DNA of 64,000 nucleotides from Acanthococcus lagerstroemiae (GCA_031841125.1 CM063106.1:67072101-67136100); one strand, 5' to 3'; numbered from the stretch's first letter, positions 24,919 through 37,345 are shown. The notes: a model not told the origin generated them from the letters alone. Numbers and translations are program-made.

Positions 24919-26266
24919 CAGGGTGACCAGTTTCTGGAAAACTGGGAAAAGCCAGGGAATGTGAGTGCATGTGGAGAAGTCAGGGAAAACTCAGGAAATT
25001 TCACCAAGGTTGGGAAATTTTCTGAGATTCGCCGCATTGGTGAAAAATCAAATACTCATAGATTGATAGCTAAGTTACAAGCCATATTAACGAGAACAAA
25101 ATAAATTGCGACGTTCATACTCTTATTCCTTTCCAATTGAATCTGTATTAACAATACGGTAGACTCTAGATTATCCAATTTCTTATTATCTGATTCACCG
25201 TTGAAGAGTCACTCAAAGACAAATTTATGATGCTGTTATGTATCACGGGGGTGTACAAAAAACTGACGTCTCGCAAAAGCTGACTCATGCGGTGAGAAAT
25301 GCGTACAGTCTATGCTCAGAAGCCATGAAAGAGAAAAAAGAGAGGTATACCAAGGTATCGTTTTCCAAAGCTATGAAGCGCGACGTTCCAGAAAGGAGCT
25401 CCAGCATAAAAAGAGGAAGGTCCTCGAAGATACTCGTCATAAAATTGAGGAATCAGACATCGAAATGAAAAAATTAGCGTCTGCTTAGCTATAAAATGTA
25501 TTTAAATCTTTATTTGCACGTTTTCATTTTTTTCCATCACCAGTTTGATTTGTAATTTTGTGCCGGAATTTTTGATTGTTCTAGATTTGTAGTTTATAGT
25601 TTGGAACTCATCTTTTCCCCAAAGTTATATTTTCTTAGCCTTAATTTCTGACTGGTCTTTCCATTATTTTGTTTTCTCAAAAGAAAAATGTCTTGTACAT
25701 TTTTAGTATTTTCTTGATTATTATGAGCAATCATTTCTTAAGTTATTAATTCAAGTTATAGTTTATAGTTTTAGACTAGTCATTTTCACAGAAAGTTAAT
25801 TGCTTAGCCTTGATTACTGATTAGTCTTTCCATTTGGTTTCTCAAGAAAAATGTCTTGTAGTTTTTTAGTATTTCCTTGATTGATGTGATTAATCATTTC
25901 TTGAGTTATTATTACTTGTATATATTGCTATCTCATTCTCGTATGATGTTGCATCTTCCTAGAAACCCATATAAAATCACACGTAATTTTCTTGTAGTTC
26001 TTACTTCGAGAAGATGACAAAATTTTGGGTCAGTGTTTCTCTATTCTGTTAAAATGAAGGGAAGTACTTTATTTTATTTTCGTTTGAGGTCATACTCTTT
26101 TGTCAACTCTTTTACCTTGGAAGTATAATATGATACAAAATATTATTTTTCTTCTGAAATCACCGAGAAAATGCCAAACTAAGAAGCTTTTTTCGGTGGG
26201 GATTAAAGTCTGGAAAAACCTGGAAAAGTTAGGGAATTTTTTCTTGGGAAAAATCTGGTCACCCTG
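24919..26266. mobile_element. Probable DNA transposon remnant with CAGGGTGACCAG tips
   Basis: The left tip is CAGGGTGACCAGTTTCTGG and the right tip, reversed, CAGGGTGACCAGATTTTTCC. Repeated phrases of the CTGGAAAA and CAGGGAA type follow at both ends. The 12-base tips match exactly, but flanks TATTGAGG and CGAAAGAA do not agree as a duplication. The tips suggest hAT. The only internal frame of note is at 25238-25468. Confidence 0.6.
25238..25468 (+). pseudogene. Lys/Glu-rich ORF fragment inside the CAGGGTGACCAG element
   Basis: A 76-residue frame with a basic, charged stretch (AMKEKKERYTKVSF). Another frame of the same DNA continues as a charged helix-like region near 25390-25480. This looks like the worn remains of a protein carried by the element. 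I do not recognise a family. Confidence 0.3.
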
Positions 26267-26512
26267 CGAAAGAAAACATTTCGTGCGTGTTGTAGGAGAG
26301 GGAGGAAATTTGAATGTATGGTACCATGGCGGATTTTGCTAAAATTAGGCACTGCGTGGAAGAAACAGTTAATGTTTCTTCAACTCCCATGTTTCTTAAA
26401 TTCCATCAGACTTAGCCAGAGCATCATTTCCTTAGTCTTCTTAAGACTTACGGTTGTTTAAAACTAAGACAGACAGTCGTAAACGACATTAATATTTGAT
26501 GGAAGCGAATTT

Positions 26513-26673
26513 TAAGTACTACGAAAAGCTTGAATTTGTTTCGATTATTCTTCAAGTCAGATTTTTGTCTTTAATTAATCTATTCAACACGTTAGATTTG
26601 AATGTGTTTATTAGCCAAATATCTGATAAATTGGAGAATAATCGAAATGAATCCGAGCTTTTCGTAGTACTTA
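26513..26673. mobile_element. Hairpin MITE with TA ends (about 160 bp)
   Basis: The arms TAAGTACTACGAAAAGCT (26513) and AGCTTTTCGTAGTACTTA (ending 26673) pair. The pairing continues about 42 bases with a few mismatches, including the shared TTTCGATTATTCT. If the outer TA is the duplication, the element is 26515-26671, of the Tc1/mariner-type MITE class. RNA from it would fold into a long hairpin. Confidence 0.75.
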
Positions 26674-29100
26674 GTGTGTAGTGGGAGACTTGACTGGGGG
26701 GGGGGGTGTACATGAATATATTTTCTGACTGGACCTCTGTAATAAATAGCCTCTCTGAGCCTCTAAAGATCAAGAAATTAGAATAATAATAAGGATGCCA
26801 TGAAATTTGATTTTCTTGACATAATTATTTTCAGTTATGTATCAAAAGGCTTCAAAAAAATAGTTTGACTTTTTGGAATCTCCGACTTTTTTTCTAAGGG
26901 ACTACTGAAATCAATATGACCTTCCTTTTCTTTCTCTTTTCAAAATCTTCAAAATGGTTAACCCTTTTGAGCGATTGCTATATGAATATTTTGCTTTGGT
27001 ATGTCATTGGATGCCAACGTTGCTCGCAACCGGCATATACAGCACGTTTCCCCTCCGCGTTTCTCCTCCATTTTCGTGTAAACTGAAAACCATGAACTTA
27101 CGAAACCTGCAAGCTGCAACCTCAATGACCGCAAAAGTGTCTTTTTTCCGCAGCTCATCTCGGTATTATTTTAATCCCACAGAGTGAGGATCGCGCGTCA
27201 CAGATCATTTAGCAATCAGTATTCGTCTCATGAATTTTCACACTTGGTGGCTGCGTCTGCGTGAATGGAAATGGCTGAAAGAAGTGTTCTGCCGCGTAAG
27301 TTGTCCTCCGAAACGGAGGTCAAAGAATTTAAATTTCGATTCATCGCGCTAACACTCGTCCGCTGGTTCCGAAATCAGTTGAAAAGTATTCATCCGCTCT
27401 CGAATTTCCAATTCAAATTATTTCCTCGATAGCCGGAGTTCGGAAAATGAATGTCGTTGACGGAAAAAATATTCGCTTCGAATGGTCCCAGTATAATAGA
27501 TAGGGTAAATATTATGCAGAGTCGAGAAGAAGAGCTGATTCGCAATTACGAGAGCGAACTCCATCCAGCATGCCGAAATACTAACAATTCATTTTCAAGG
27601 ACCATATTGCATGCCACGGGTACCGCAGCACGGCCTTGGTTTGGATTTCTAGGGCCAAGAACAAACTTGCATGGCAAACAAAGTTCAACGCGAGTGTTTC
27701 AAATCATTTTGTAACCATCGTTACCGCGTAAAATCTCGCAGTGATTGAAGGCCTGCAGACACCGCCGCACCACAGCCCACATTTTCGTAGCTCGGTGTAT
27801 TGAAATTTGAAAGCGTTTGCGTCAAACTGTCGGATAAATACGTATTTTTTTCGCCGCTCTTCTTGAAGCCGAAAAACCACAGTTGCGTAGTATTAAATGA
27901 AAGGGGAGAAACTCCCTTGTAATTGGACGCGACGAGAATGAAAATGAGCAACGGGATAACAGTCACCGAATTCATCAGCTTAAAAAGAAGCCTAGATATA
28001 AGCACACACAGTCTACGCGTGTACGTGTGCGTACAAAATGAACGTAATCGAATGAAGTATCGGTCCAATTTATGTGGCTACGTGAGCAAATTAGAATACA
28101 ATTTTTTACTTTTCAATAAGTGAATGCGAACGTGCTTGGATTATCGACGAGAGTGCGTTTGTCAGAACTGAAATTCGAAGTAGTAAGCTTCATGTCCGTA
28201 AATCGACATGACAAAATGCGCAGGATTTGGATCGTATGGGAAAATACTCTAAAGGCCTCTACGTCAGTGTGGAGTCTACCATAATATTGTGTCTACAGGT
28301 GCAATAAGAAATGAAAAATGTTGCGGTTACAATTGAGCCACATAGTTCAAAAACAAAATAAGCCCCAAAATTTTAAAAATCGGTTGTTCTCAGAAAACCC
28401 TACGCGTAACTATGATAAAAAAAAATGAAAATTTCCTCTGATAAATAAAAAACGTGATAGCGCTGAGAAATTTACGTGTGATGCAGGAACCACGTAACTC
28501 CGGGACTTACGTTGTATCTGCACTACATGAAAAGCTGAAAACGAGTTTCAACTTGTTCTGTAGCATAATTTCCCGAAAAGCCAGATATCCCGCCCAAATT
28601 TCGGAATAAGATCCCAAGAAGAAAGAACTCCTTCCAAGGATTTCACCTGTGGGAAATTGTCGATAGTAGATTGCCGACGAAGGGGGCTAATAACTCATAA
28701 TAACGAGCGTTCAGCCTACAATCACCATACTTATGGGCGTTTAACCACAGACTACCACAAGCCCCACGGGAGTCTGGGCGAGTCCACGATGACTCATGTC
28801 CCCAGTGTACTCCATTAACAGTATTGCTGAAGACCTGAGCCATCCGAATGGACGTAAGTATTTGGGAACCCACTCTTCATGTCCCTAAATCAAAGGGAAA
28901 ATCTAATTTAGAAAAAGTCCAGGAATGCCACGTGCTATAAATGAAAATACCAGCGTGGTGGTACGTCCATGCCCTTTCAATAAAATAAATAGGTTCACTG
29001 CTCTGAAATTATGAGAATCATATCAAACGGTACAAGAATACGTTTTCACCCCAAATATGGCCAAAATATGCGGTTTTTTTACACATATGTAACAAGCAGC
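26674..29100. other. Non-coding stretch
   Basis: No gene recognised. A run of 11 G bases is near 26697. The part 27190-28200 is less AT-rich and looks single-copy within the window. Confidence 0.4.
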
Positions 29101-29127
29101 AATAGGGTGTTTGCTAATTCTAATTTA

Positions 29128-29343
29128 TGCGTGAAAAGGGCCCTTGTGGTGATCTTGGAATTTTGAGTTTGCGAGTAAGGTACCACTGAATGGCAAGGTC
29201 TACAGAATTTGAGGTAGCTTCCACACTTATCAGATCTCCGGGCTCTGTAATGCGGTATTCTTTAGTCTATAGACTTTGGAAATTGGTGGTACCAGACTCG
29301 CAAACTCAAAATTTTAAATCACCACAGTGGCCCTTTTCACGCA
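29128..29343. mobile_element. Foldback element (216 bp, arms over 60 bp)
   Basis: The left arm starts TGCGTGAAAAGGGCC, runs through TTTTGAGTTTGCGAGT and ends near GGTACCAC. The right arm is its complement with a few differences. The loop is about 90 bases. It is nested in the larger GGGTGTTTGC structure. Confidence 0.8.
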
Positions 29344-29771
29344 ACGCGTCACATTTGTATTATAAATTGAAACACTTTGAAATGCGATAACACAGCAAAA
29401 ACCCTAACGCTACATGCACATCATGGAAGTTCAAGGCATCAAACTGTGAAGCTGCAGACTGCAATCACACAGCAGACTTTGAACAACACTGAACATACTA
29501 GAATACATTTGCATTTTCTGTTTAATTCGTTCCAAGCAGTAAGCAGAAATCACACTCTACCTTTACAAGACAAATAAATTCAAAGGACATAAATCCAAGG
29601 AATTTTAAAACTCACAAGTTTCAATGAATATGAACTGATAATGGCTGATAACAATTCAAAGAGGGACAGGAATTTTGTTTTGATTCAAATAAAGTTGTGT
29701 TCTCGCTTCAGAAAACGCACTTTAATGTGTTCTCACTCCTCATTACAGTGTTTATAAGACGCAAAGACATT

Positions 29772-30260
29772 AGCTCTACTCCTGGTCACACAACGTGTGA
29801 AATATTTGTGAACCTTTCGAATGCGAGAAAGATAGTCTTTCATTTCAAAAACAAAACGTAATCTGTTATTTATTTATTCACGTTTTTTGTTAATTCCGCT
29901 ACACGATTATAATAGAAGTTCAAATTTGTGGTTGAAGGCATGTTGATGGTTTTGGATGATTTGTCGTTCCTGATAAGTGATAACAAACAGACAAAGGTAA
30001 GTAGTCAAATGAGAAACAAAATATTTGTGAAAGACCTGAAACAGAATACCAAAATTACCACTTAATACTGCTAACATATTTATGAGACATAACTCACATC
30101 ACATTATTCCTCTGAAAATTTCCTGATAAAAGTACCATAGAATGTTGCATGTACTTGGTTTGAGTCAAATACATTATACGCTTATTCAACTGGGAACCCA
30201 TTTCATACAAACAAACAATACACTTACCTCTTCTAAATCCAGTTAATGTCTTCACTTTCT
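29772..30260 (+). repeat. Dispersed repeat family A, long copy
   Basis: The first 300 bases match 63705-64000 at roughly 90 percent by eye, from ACTCCTGGTCACACAACGTG to AAATTACCACTTAATACT. The remainder resembles 22190-22590. It has no coding capacity that I can recognise. Confidence 0.88.
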
Positions 30261-30740
30261 TTGAGGAAATAGTTCCTTACAATACTGTCATGAGTAAAAT
30301 ATAAAATTACAAAATAAAACGTAAACAAGAAGCGTAACGGAAAGGATACATCCATAATAGTAAACCAACTTAGCAATAGATGGCAGCAGTTGATGGAGAA
30401 CAAAACTGAGCTAAAACTGAACTATGAGCTGTAAACAATTCAGTTGTATTTAATGAAAAAAAAAATGAAAATTCTATTGCAATAGGGTGCTTGCAGTGCT
30501 GCGCGCGGGCAAACACCCTAAAAATATGTAAAATCTATATGTGACCTGGAATCATGAAATGTGCCTCTCGTGCAAAAACAGGTTTTTGAAATAAAGGAGT
30601 GTAAAGATGGGATGGTGGTAGTGGTACGCACAGATCTGTGGCGGTGCTTTTACATGTTGCTATGGCAGCCGCGTTTCGAATTCTTGTTCTCTGTCATTCC
30701 TGTAGGCCCGTTTCACATGACGCCATGTAAATGGATGTTT

Positions 30741-30905
30741 TTAAACTTTTGAGTAAAATTTATGTAGAATCAGTGGAATCAGTGGAATTAATGTAGAATG
30801 AGTAAAATGTATGTAGAATGCATAGAATGAGTATAAAATGTATATAGAATGTGTTAAATGAATGGAATGTATGAAGAATGAGTAAAATGAATGTAGAATA
30901 TAGAA
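30741..30905. repeat. TGTAGAATGAGTAAAA minisatellite
   Basis: About eight degenerate copies of a roughly 20-base unit, TGTAGAATGAGTAAAATGTA. Its motif resembles the units of the satellite at 34081-34960. Confidence 0.75.
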
Positions 30906-31079
30906 AACATAGAATTCTCTCTGTTTTGTCAATTTATTTGATACTGTGGCCGTTCTGTTCTGAGGATGTTTGCGGGGAGAAAAACAAAACCTTTTCTCTA
31001 GCATTCTGGCGCTGGAAATCGAAGCCGTGTTACAGGGATACGACATGGACACGGTACCCCTTAACCACAGAAGGACTGA

Positions 31080-31520
31080 CCTGAAATCGGCTTCAGAATC
31101 TTCATGAATCAATGCGCCTCTATGAAACCTAGCGAGATTATATATTATCTGAATGAGTTTACAGCCACCCAAATAGAATCTTGAACTGAACCTAAGTCTC
31201 ATCGTATAGAAATATTTCTAATGAGTTCGAACAGTCTTCCTGAGTTTCAGCGTACTCGGTGGATCTTACAGGAATCTTACTGAGATTTGATTAGTCCCAG
31301 AAGTAGCTTAACGAGTAATTACGAGTCTTCTTACATAGTGCTTAACTATAGTTATGAGTCTTAATGGATGTTTGCGAACCTTAGGCGCTCTGAGCAAATG
31401 AGCAAGCCCTATGGAGTTTTAGCGTCTTCTTCAAGAGTCCAAACGTCGTCTCTGATTTCAACGGAATCCTTCCGGGTATTGATGTAGTCTTCATGAGTCC
31501 TACTACAAGTTTATCAAGTT
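31080..31520. repeat. Degenerate GAGTCTT-rich stretch
   Basis: Variants of GAGTCTT or AGTCTTC recur every 20-50 bases, for example near 31225, 31340, 31428 and 31480, without a fixed period. It may be a decayed tandem repeat or a subterminal array of an old element. Confidence 0.35.
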
Positions 31521-32072
31521 AAGCAGTCCAATTTGTCGAATCCGGGCAGAAACATACTCGGCGAAAGTCCAACCTTCAAACTTTATATCCCTTCTACTCG
31601 TGTCTCTCTAAGTTGATTTCAAATAGATTTCCGATACGAAACTGAAATTCCAGCAGTTTATTGAATAGGCCTCGCTAAAAGGGAAAACCTATAACTTTAT
31701 ACAGAAAATTCGTCATCATTTTTGCGTTCACTTTTCTTTTCTTTTTTCATTTTCAAATTCATTCAAATTGACTGGCAGAGGCAGATGTAATAAAGCTACG
31801 AAGAGAAATGTCGCACGAATTTGTAAAACACCTTATAAGCTCTTCAGGTGACACCCCCGAACGAATGTTCATCGAACAATAAGAGGGCTTCGACTATTTA
31901 CCCGAACTCGAGCAGCAAACTGTCAACATTTCCAATAAAATTTTCATCGCGAAGCAAAAGGAAACAGCAAGCTACGAAAGAAAATCACAAATTAATTTAG
32001 AAACTGATGGAAAACTCGAAAGAAATTAAATTCTTATAAATGAATTTTCTTCGTCAAGTTTCTGTTCTTTCC

Positions 32073-32103
<31 letters not shown>

Positions 32104-33304
32104 TATTAATTCATTCGCTCGCCAAGTTGATAATTTCACAAGCTTAATTCATAATCAATATCATGTTTTCTCCCGTATTCATTTTCAATTTAATCGGATT
32201 TGAATTCGCAAAATGATTTGGAATTGAAAAACTTAAGTAGGTGCTGTTCTTAAGTCGTGTTTTGTCTTCTGTTTGTTGCTGAATCTTCACCGAAGTTTTG
32301 GGACGCTTCGTGAAGTTACTGAAAGCTTATGCTCGTGTCTCACTGTTCTGAAACCCAAATTAAACTTCGAATGTTTTGTTATCTGCAATTAGCGCAGTTC
32401 ATAGCTGTATAAAGAAAGACTGAGTCGCAGAGAAACGTTTACTCTTTTAAATTTTGTTTGCCAATTTGTGTTTGAAATACTTCAATGTACGAGTATTTTC
32501 ATACAATGTCGATTGTGGTTTTTCCGAATTGCATTGAACAGAAACATTGATACCAGACAGTTTTAAATATCTGGGTGTGTCAAATTCTCAAAAATATCCG
32601 CATTCACAGCTAAGAAATGTTTTCCTCGTCATGGCTGCCTCAGAAGGATATTCGTTGAATTCATCAAATGTTCTGAAGGTATTTTTGATTTGGAAAAACT
32701 AGGTCAAAGTGTTTTCTAGTTTTCAATAGAGGAGCAATAATACGAGTAGTTGGGATTTTGAGGCAGAATGTTACAGATTGGTTGCGACATGACTCTGAGA
32801 AAGACTAAAGAAAACGGCGGTAGCACAAGAGCTCATATTATAAATTTCGCCTTTTCGGTTTTCCTGAACGCTTCGGTTTCCCAGTCAAGTTATGATTGCC
32901 CAAAACCGATTTCAAGTACAAATACTATATTGAGATAGGTATCGAGATGTTTCTAACTTTCGCTGTCTGAGCTTTCTTACTCCTACTAAATAACTTTATA
33001 GTCGGCTTTGTGACGAGTTCATAAGGAAAATGAAAAATGAGTTATCTGGGCCCAGATGTCAAATTGTATAGAAGTTCTATTAATTAGGAAACATCGCAGA
33101 GCTCAAATAATCTAGATTAGTCTTTCTTCTAACTTCCCATCTTTCTTTACGGAGATTTAAGAGTTTGAATTTTCCTTGGAACAATTCGTAAAAGTGGGCT
33201 CAAGAAACTTCAGTGTTAAGCAGGCATATCAGACAATGTAAACCTAGAAACGTATTACTTTTAAATTTCAGTGAAAATTAACATGTTTCCAAGCAAACGA
33301 AATT
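31521..33304. other. Non-coding stretch
   Basis: No gene recognised. A TTTA run of about 22 bases sits at 32075-32097. Confidence 0.4.
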
Positions 33305-33400
33305 GGCCTTAGAGGATGGGATTTGTGCTCAGCCTCCACTAACAGAGTGCTCCACCAAACAAAGAAGAAAAAAATAGAAATAAAAGTCCTTTCCAAAAGC
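33305..33400 (+). repeat. Dispersed repeat family B, fragment
   Basis: Contains CCTCCACTAACAGAG and TGCTCCACCAAACAAAGAAG followed by AAATAGAAATAAAAGT, closely matching 23200-23262. Confidence 0.7.
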
Positions 33401-34080
33401 GATCATTCCGAGGAGTTCAGTCACTCCTAGTGCTCTTAGTTCGATCTTAGTAAAGCCCAAATTATTAAAAATTGAATTTCTCCTTGGGAGAAGGGGACTC
33501 TCTTTGGATTTGTTTTTCGGTTTTCTATTTGGCTTGTCGAATACTTTTGGGCATTTTCATTTCCAGCCTTTGTTGCTGACGTTGTTTTGATTATTCTAAA
33601 TTTTAGGGGATAGAGGTTACTACTTCCTAATATGGTGCTATGCCTATTGTTACCACTCAAATGCAGTCGATTGTAAAATTTATTTACACATTCTTGAATC
33701 TGAGCCTATATTGGAGGGCATCTATTATTTTTGATCGCATACGAATAGGAGACGTATCGCGAAGTAAAAGCCAGTGGCTCCATGTTTATTTACGAAGCCG
33801 TCGAGCAACTCCATTGAGCCGTATTTTATTATTTCCTTTCATGATTTATTTCTCATTATTATTTTATCAATTTAAAATACACAGAATCACATAGAAAGGA
33901 ATGTAATGGCAGATGAAAGTAAAGTACTATATAGCTTTCACACAGGTATACTGGACCGCCATTTTGATTCCAAGTTAGTCCGAGCATTCTCGGACGTGCT
34001 TGCAGCCGTTTGGGATCGGGCGATCAAGGATGTTCAGGCTTGTTAGGAATCAAAATAGCGGTTCATTGCCATGCTACTAT
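33401..34080. other. Non-coding stretch
   Basis: No gene recognised between the family B fragment and the satellite. Confidence 0.4.
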
Positions 34081-34960
34081 AGAACCTTAATGAAAGGGAA
34101 TGGCACATGGAATTGAATAGGTTGAAATAGCATGACATAGAATGACACATACAGAATGCAATGCTTGGTGAAGAATAGTATGGAATGGAATGGTATGTAG
34201 AACAGCATGGCATATGGAATTGAATGCGTAGCACAGACTATCATGGAATTTGGAATATTGCATGGAAATGAATGGAATAGCATGTGATAGCCTAGTATAC
34301 ATGGAGTAGAATAAAATCGAATGGAATGGAATGTATGGCATAGAATAGCATGAAAAGAAACATACTGACAGATGAAAGGGAATGACACATGGAATTGAAT
34401 AGAATGAAATGGCATGACACGGAATGACATATATGGAATGCAATACTTGGCATAGAATAGCATGGCATATGAAATTGAACGCATAGCGTAGAATATCATG
34501 GAATTTAGAATTGCATGGGAATGAATGGAATATCATATGATGACACATAAAATAGCATACATGGAGTACAATAAAATCGAATGGAATGGAATGTATGGTA
34601 TAGAATAGCATGGAAAGAAATATACTGGCAAACGAAAGGGAATTGCATATGGAATTGAATGGAACAAAATAGCAGGGCATATAGAATGAAATAGAAGAGA
34701 ACGGAATGGAATGCATGGTATAGAATAGTACAGAATGCCTATGGAATTGAATGTATTGTATAGAATGTCATGGAACCACATGGAAGGGAATGGAATGGCA
34801 TGTGATAACATATAGAAAAGCATATATGGAATAGAACAGAATCAAATGGAATGGAATGCATGGTACAGAATGTTATGGAATTGTATGGAAAAGAAAATGG
34901 AATGGCATGTCATGGCATATATAGAATAGCATACAGAGAATAGAATAGAAAGGAAAGACG
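34081..34960. repeat. ATGGAATGGA satellite with a 260-280-bp higher-order unit
   Basis: Built of short ATGGAATGGAAT-like words that also form a longer period. The landmark ATGGAGTAGAATAAAATCGA at 34301 recurs at 34561 and, altered, near 34825. GAAAGGGAATGGCACATGG near 34090 recurs near 34373 and 34636. That gives a little over three copies. Long His/Ser/Phe-rich frames on the minus strand are artefacts of the repeat. Confidence 0.85.
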
Positions 34961-36447
34961 TGTGTTGGCAGTTTCCCACCGAGAAAAACGGACCCGAGAA
35001 ACAACATGGAAGTTCATATTTATACCTATCTATGTCTATTCCTCTGTCTTTCATTCTATCTTTCTCTTTATAAGTGAACAGGAAAATCATCTCGCAGAAA
35101 AGCCGGAAAGGAACTTCCTAGTACCTAATAGTCTGACAACCAAATCCGACTGTCAGACACAGACGGACTGATAATCGAAAGTTACACAAGCTTCCTGTAG
35201 TTAACTCAAACATTCGATAAGACAGGTAGACTGACGGTCAGCCAGTCAGTCATGTATACAAACAAATAGACAGACCGACAGATAAATAGACTGGTACAGT
35301 GACAGTAAGGTAGAAAACAAGGCATGCCATGCAGAGCAGGAAGCTGGTACAAGTGAAGCTCTCTAGTACTGTATAATTGCTCCGAATATTTGATAACTAA
35401 TAACAGCACCTCTTTTTTCAACACAGTGCCCTTGAAGTTTCTGTGACAACTAGCCCATTTTAAAGCACGTAAGAAGAGGAAGAAGCTCGATTATTAGTTT
35501 TTCCAAGAGCAACCGAAGTGCGCGGTTGGACTAATACCTATTCAACAAAATAAATAAATAAATAAAAACTAATACGGGATTATTTTAGGGTCAGATAAGC
35601 TGTAAAAGCGGACCAAGTCAAGCGTGGTCTGGGATACAACATTCTTGGTAATAGAAAAGATAACGTTGATAGTTTTTCATATTAAATTTATTTTTCATTT
35701 TCCGACCCTTCCGTATTCGGTCTGCTTTTCCTCTAACCTCTCGCTCTAGTTCATTATTTTTCCCACTTTAAGAATGAGGAAATAAAAATGTAATTCGAGT
35801 CGTGAGGGTGAGCGAGCCAGTATATACGAGAAAAAGTGAAGGTGATGACTTTGGTAAGTATCGTAAAAATATTACGTTGGAGAGTAAGAAAAATATCTGT
35901 GGGTCGTGCCTGTCGTAGATCAATAACTACATATACCATAACCTTCAACGACTCAACGAGTTTCTTCTTCCGTAATTTGGTTTCATTTTCAACATAAATC
36001 TTTTAAAATATCATCATACGGATTTGAACCAACCATTAGTTGTATAGAGAGCAAGATTGAATTCGTAGTTTCAGCACGAAGACAGCAGATGTGAAATTCT
36101 GTCGTGCAAAATGTTATCTTAGGGAGAACGTAGATAGATAAGAATGCTGCTAGACAGACAGATAGGCAAGTAGTCTAATGAAATATGTCAGAAAACGTCT
36201 TTTATAACTTTTGTCATTTCTGAAATTCTTGTCTGTGCCGAACAGAATCGAAATTATCATCTTTTCTTACTTTAATATCTGGCTTCCCTCTCCGCCGTCA
36301 CCCGAAAAAGAATTAAAAATCCGAGGTGGACAGGTGGACTGACAGACGAACAGAAAGCGAAGAAGCCAGTGACAAAATAGGATCTGAGGGTCTGAATCAG
36401 GTCACTAATCATTCATGTAGCAGTGTGTCCTCTCTCTGTCTGTCTTA
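34961..36447. other. Non-coding stretch with AGAC-type short repeats
   Basis: No gene recognised. GACAGACAGA-like words cluster at 35220-35300, 36130-36170 and 36330-36360 and recur at 36730, on both sides of the next MITE. Confidence 0.4.
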
Positions 36448-36636
36448 AGGTAAGGGTGGCCTAATATGGCCATCAGCAAATTGCCGGAATCCGAATTTTT
36501 TTTCTCTCCAAAATCTGGCTGCACTGTCGGTTATGTGGGCAACATACTCAACATATTTAATGTTAAAAATTATTGGTACGTGCCTCGGATCCCGGCAGTT
36601 GGCTGAGGAATCTAGCCGTATTAGAACACCTTACCT
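36448..36636. mobile_element. AGGTAAGG-family MITE, short copy (189 bp)
   Basis: The left tip is AGGTAAGGGTGGCCTAATA and the right tip, reversed, AGGTAAGGTGTTCTAATA. TA lies outside each tip. The same tips and TAATATGG core are found in the 761-bp copy at 38721-39481. Confidence 0.7.
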
Positions 36637-36985
36637 TATATCCACATTAACCTTCTTCTCACACCTACCTCTTCTATCCGAAATTTCAGGATCCGAGAGA
36701 TGTACGGTGAATCAGTTAGGTAAGTAGAGAGACTGACAGACAGAAAGCGAGGTCTGCAGAACCACGCAGAAGGGTAATACCCAGGGCCGGCCTGAGGGAG
36801 TGTGGAGCTGGTGACACCCCCTCATGAAATTATGCCCGAAATTCGGGAGCACTTGAGCTAACATTTTCGTTTTTGCTGTGCGCCCCTCATTTTCGGTCTG
36901 CCCTTGCTCTGATACCTGTCTCCCTCTCCCTCTCTCGGTCATATTGTCCTTCTTTTTTATCCCATACTCTTCATTTGAAAAGTAT
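36637..36985. other. Non-coding stretch with a possible hAT tip
   Basis: CAGGGCCGGCCTGAGG at 36782 resembles the tip of the block ending at 49901. No partner tip was found and no gene is present. Confidence 0.35.
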
Positions 36986-37292
36986 TGTAACGTAATTCGC
37001 ACCGAAAAACGCGCGAAAACACGTACTGAGAACTTTTAATGTCACTCTAGTACAAACGCACGAAAACAGTAGCTAGATCGCTTTAAAAACCTACAATTTA
37101 TCGCATACAAAACTAGACTGTACGGCGACGGCCAGCGGTCTTTATATATCCCGGCGTTATCGGCGAAACTCCTTAACGCTTTCGTTATCGAACTTCTATT
37201 CTGCTGCTCGAAACGTGTCGATCTTCTTCGCTTATCTCAAATGCTCGGGATTATTCGCCACAGTATTTTTTGTTTTCAAGAATAATTCTACA
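36986..37292 (-). mobile_element. 3' LTR of a second gypsy-type element (remnant)
   Basis: A 307-base segment whose minus strand starts TGTAGAATT and ends TTACGTTACA, the TG...CA form of an LTR. It is directly preceded by a purine tract (CAGGGAGGGAC). The minus strand holds a TATATAAAG box (37141-37149) upstream of a GTACAGTCTAGT start-like sequence. The other LTR and all coding parts are missing here, so this is a truncated copy or a remnant. Confidence 0.65.
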
Positions 37293-37345
37293 GTCCCTCC
37301 CTGTCAATGGGACCGTCGGACACCTGTTGGGGGGACTTAAATATA
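37293..37345 (-). other. Polypurine tract and short internal remnant of that element
   Basis: The minus strand reads GGTGTCCGACGGTCCCATTG followed by ACAGGGAGGGAC against the LTR. Farther out the sequence becomes an AAAT repeat, so the element is cut about 50 bases from its LTR. Confidence 0.5.

Larger units (their letters stand above)
29105..30518. mobile_element. Candidate TA-flanked element with GGGTGTTTGC tips (1.4 kb)
   Basis: GGGTGTTTGC at 29105 and its complement GCAAACACCC ending at 30518 are each flanked outside by TA. It contains a foldback element (29128-29343) and a copy of dispersed family A. A second, nearby GGGTGCTTGC at 30485 makes a local hairpin at the right end. No coding sequence is present. 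The short tips make the call tentative. Confidence 0.5.

Noticed and set aside
30483..30524. Helitron 3' end (hairpin before an AT-rich flank)
   Set aside because: No CTRR end directly after the hairpin and no 5' TC partner. The hairpin is explained by two copies of the GGGTGTTTGC tip.
34043..35090. Several His/Ser/Phe-rich minus-strand frames
   Set aside because: They are produced by the ATGGAATGGA satellite.
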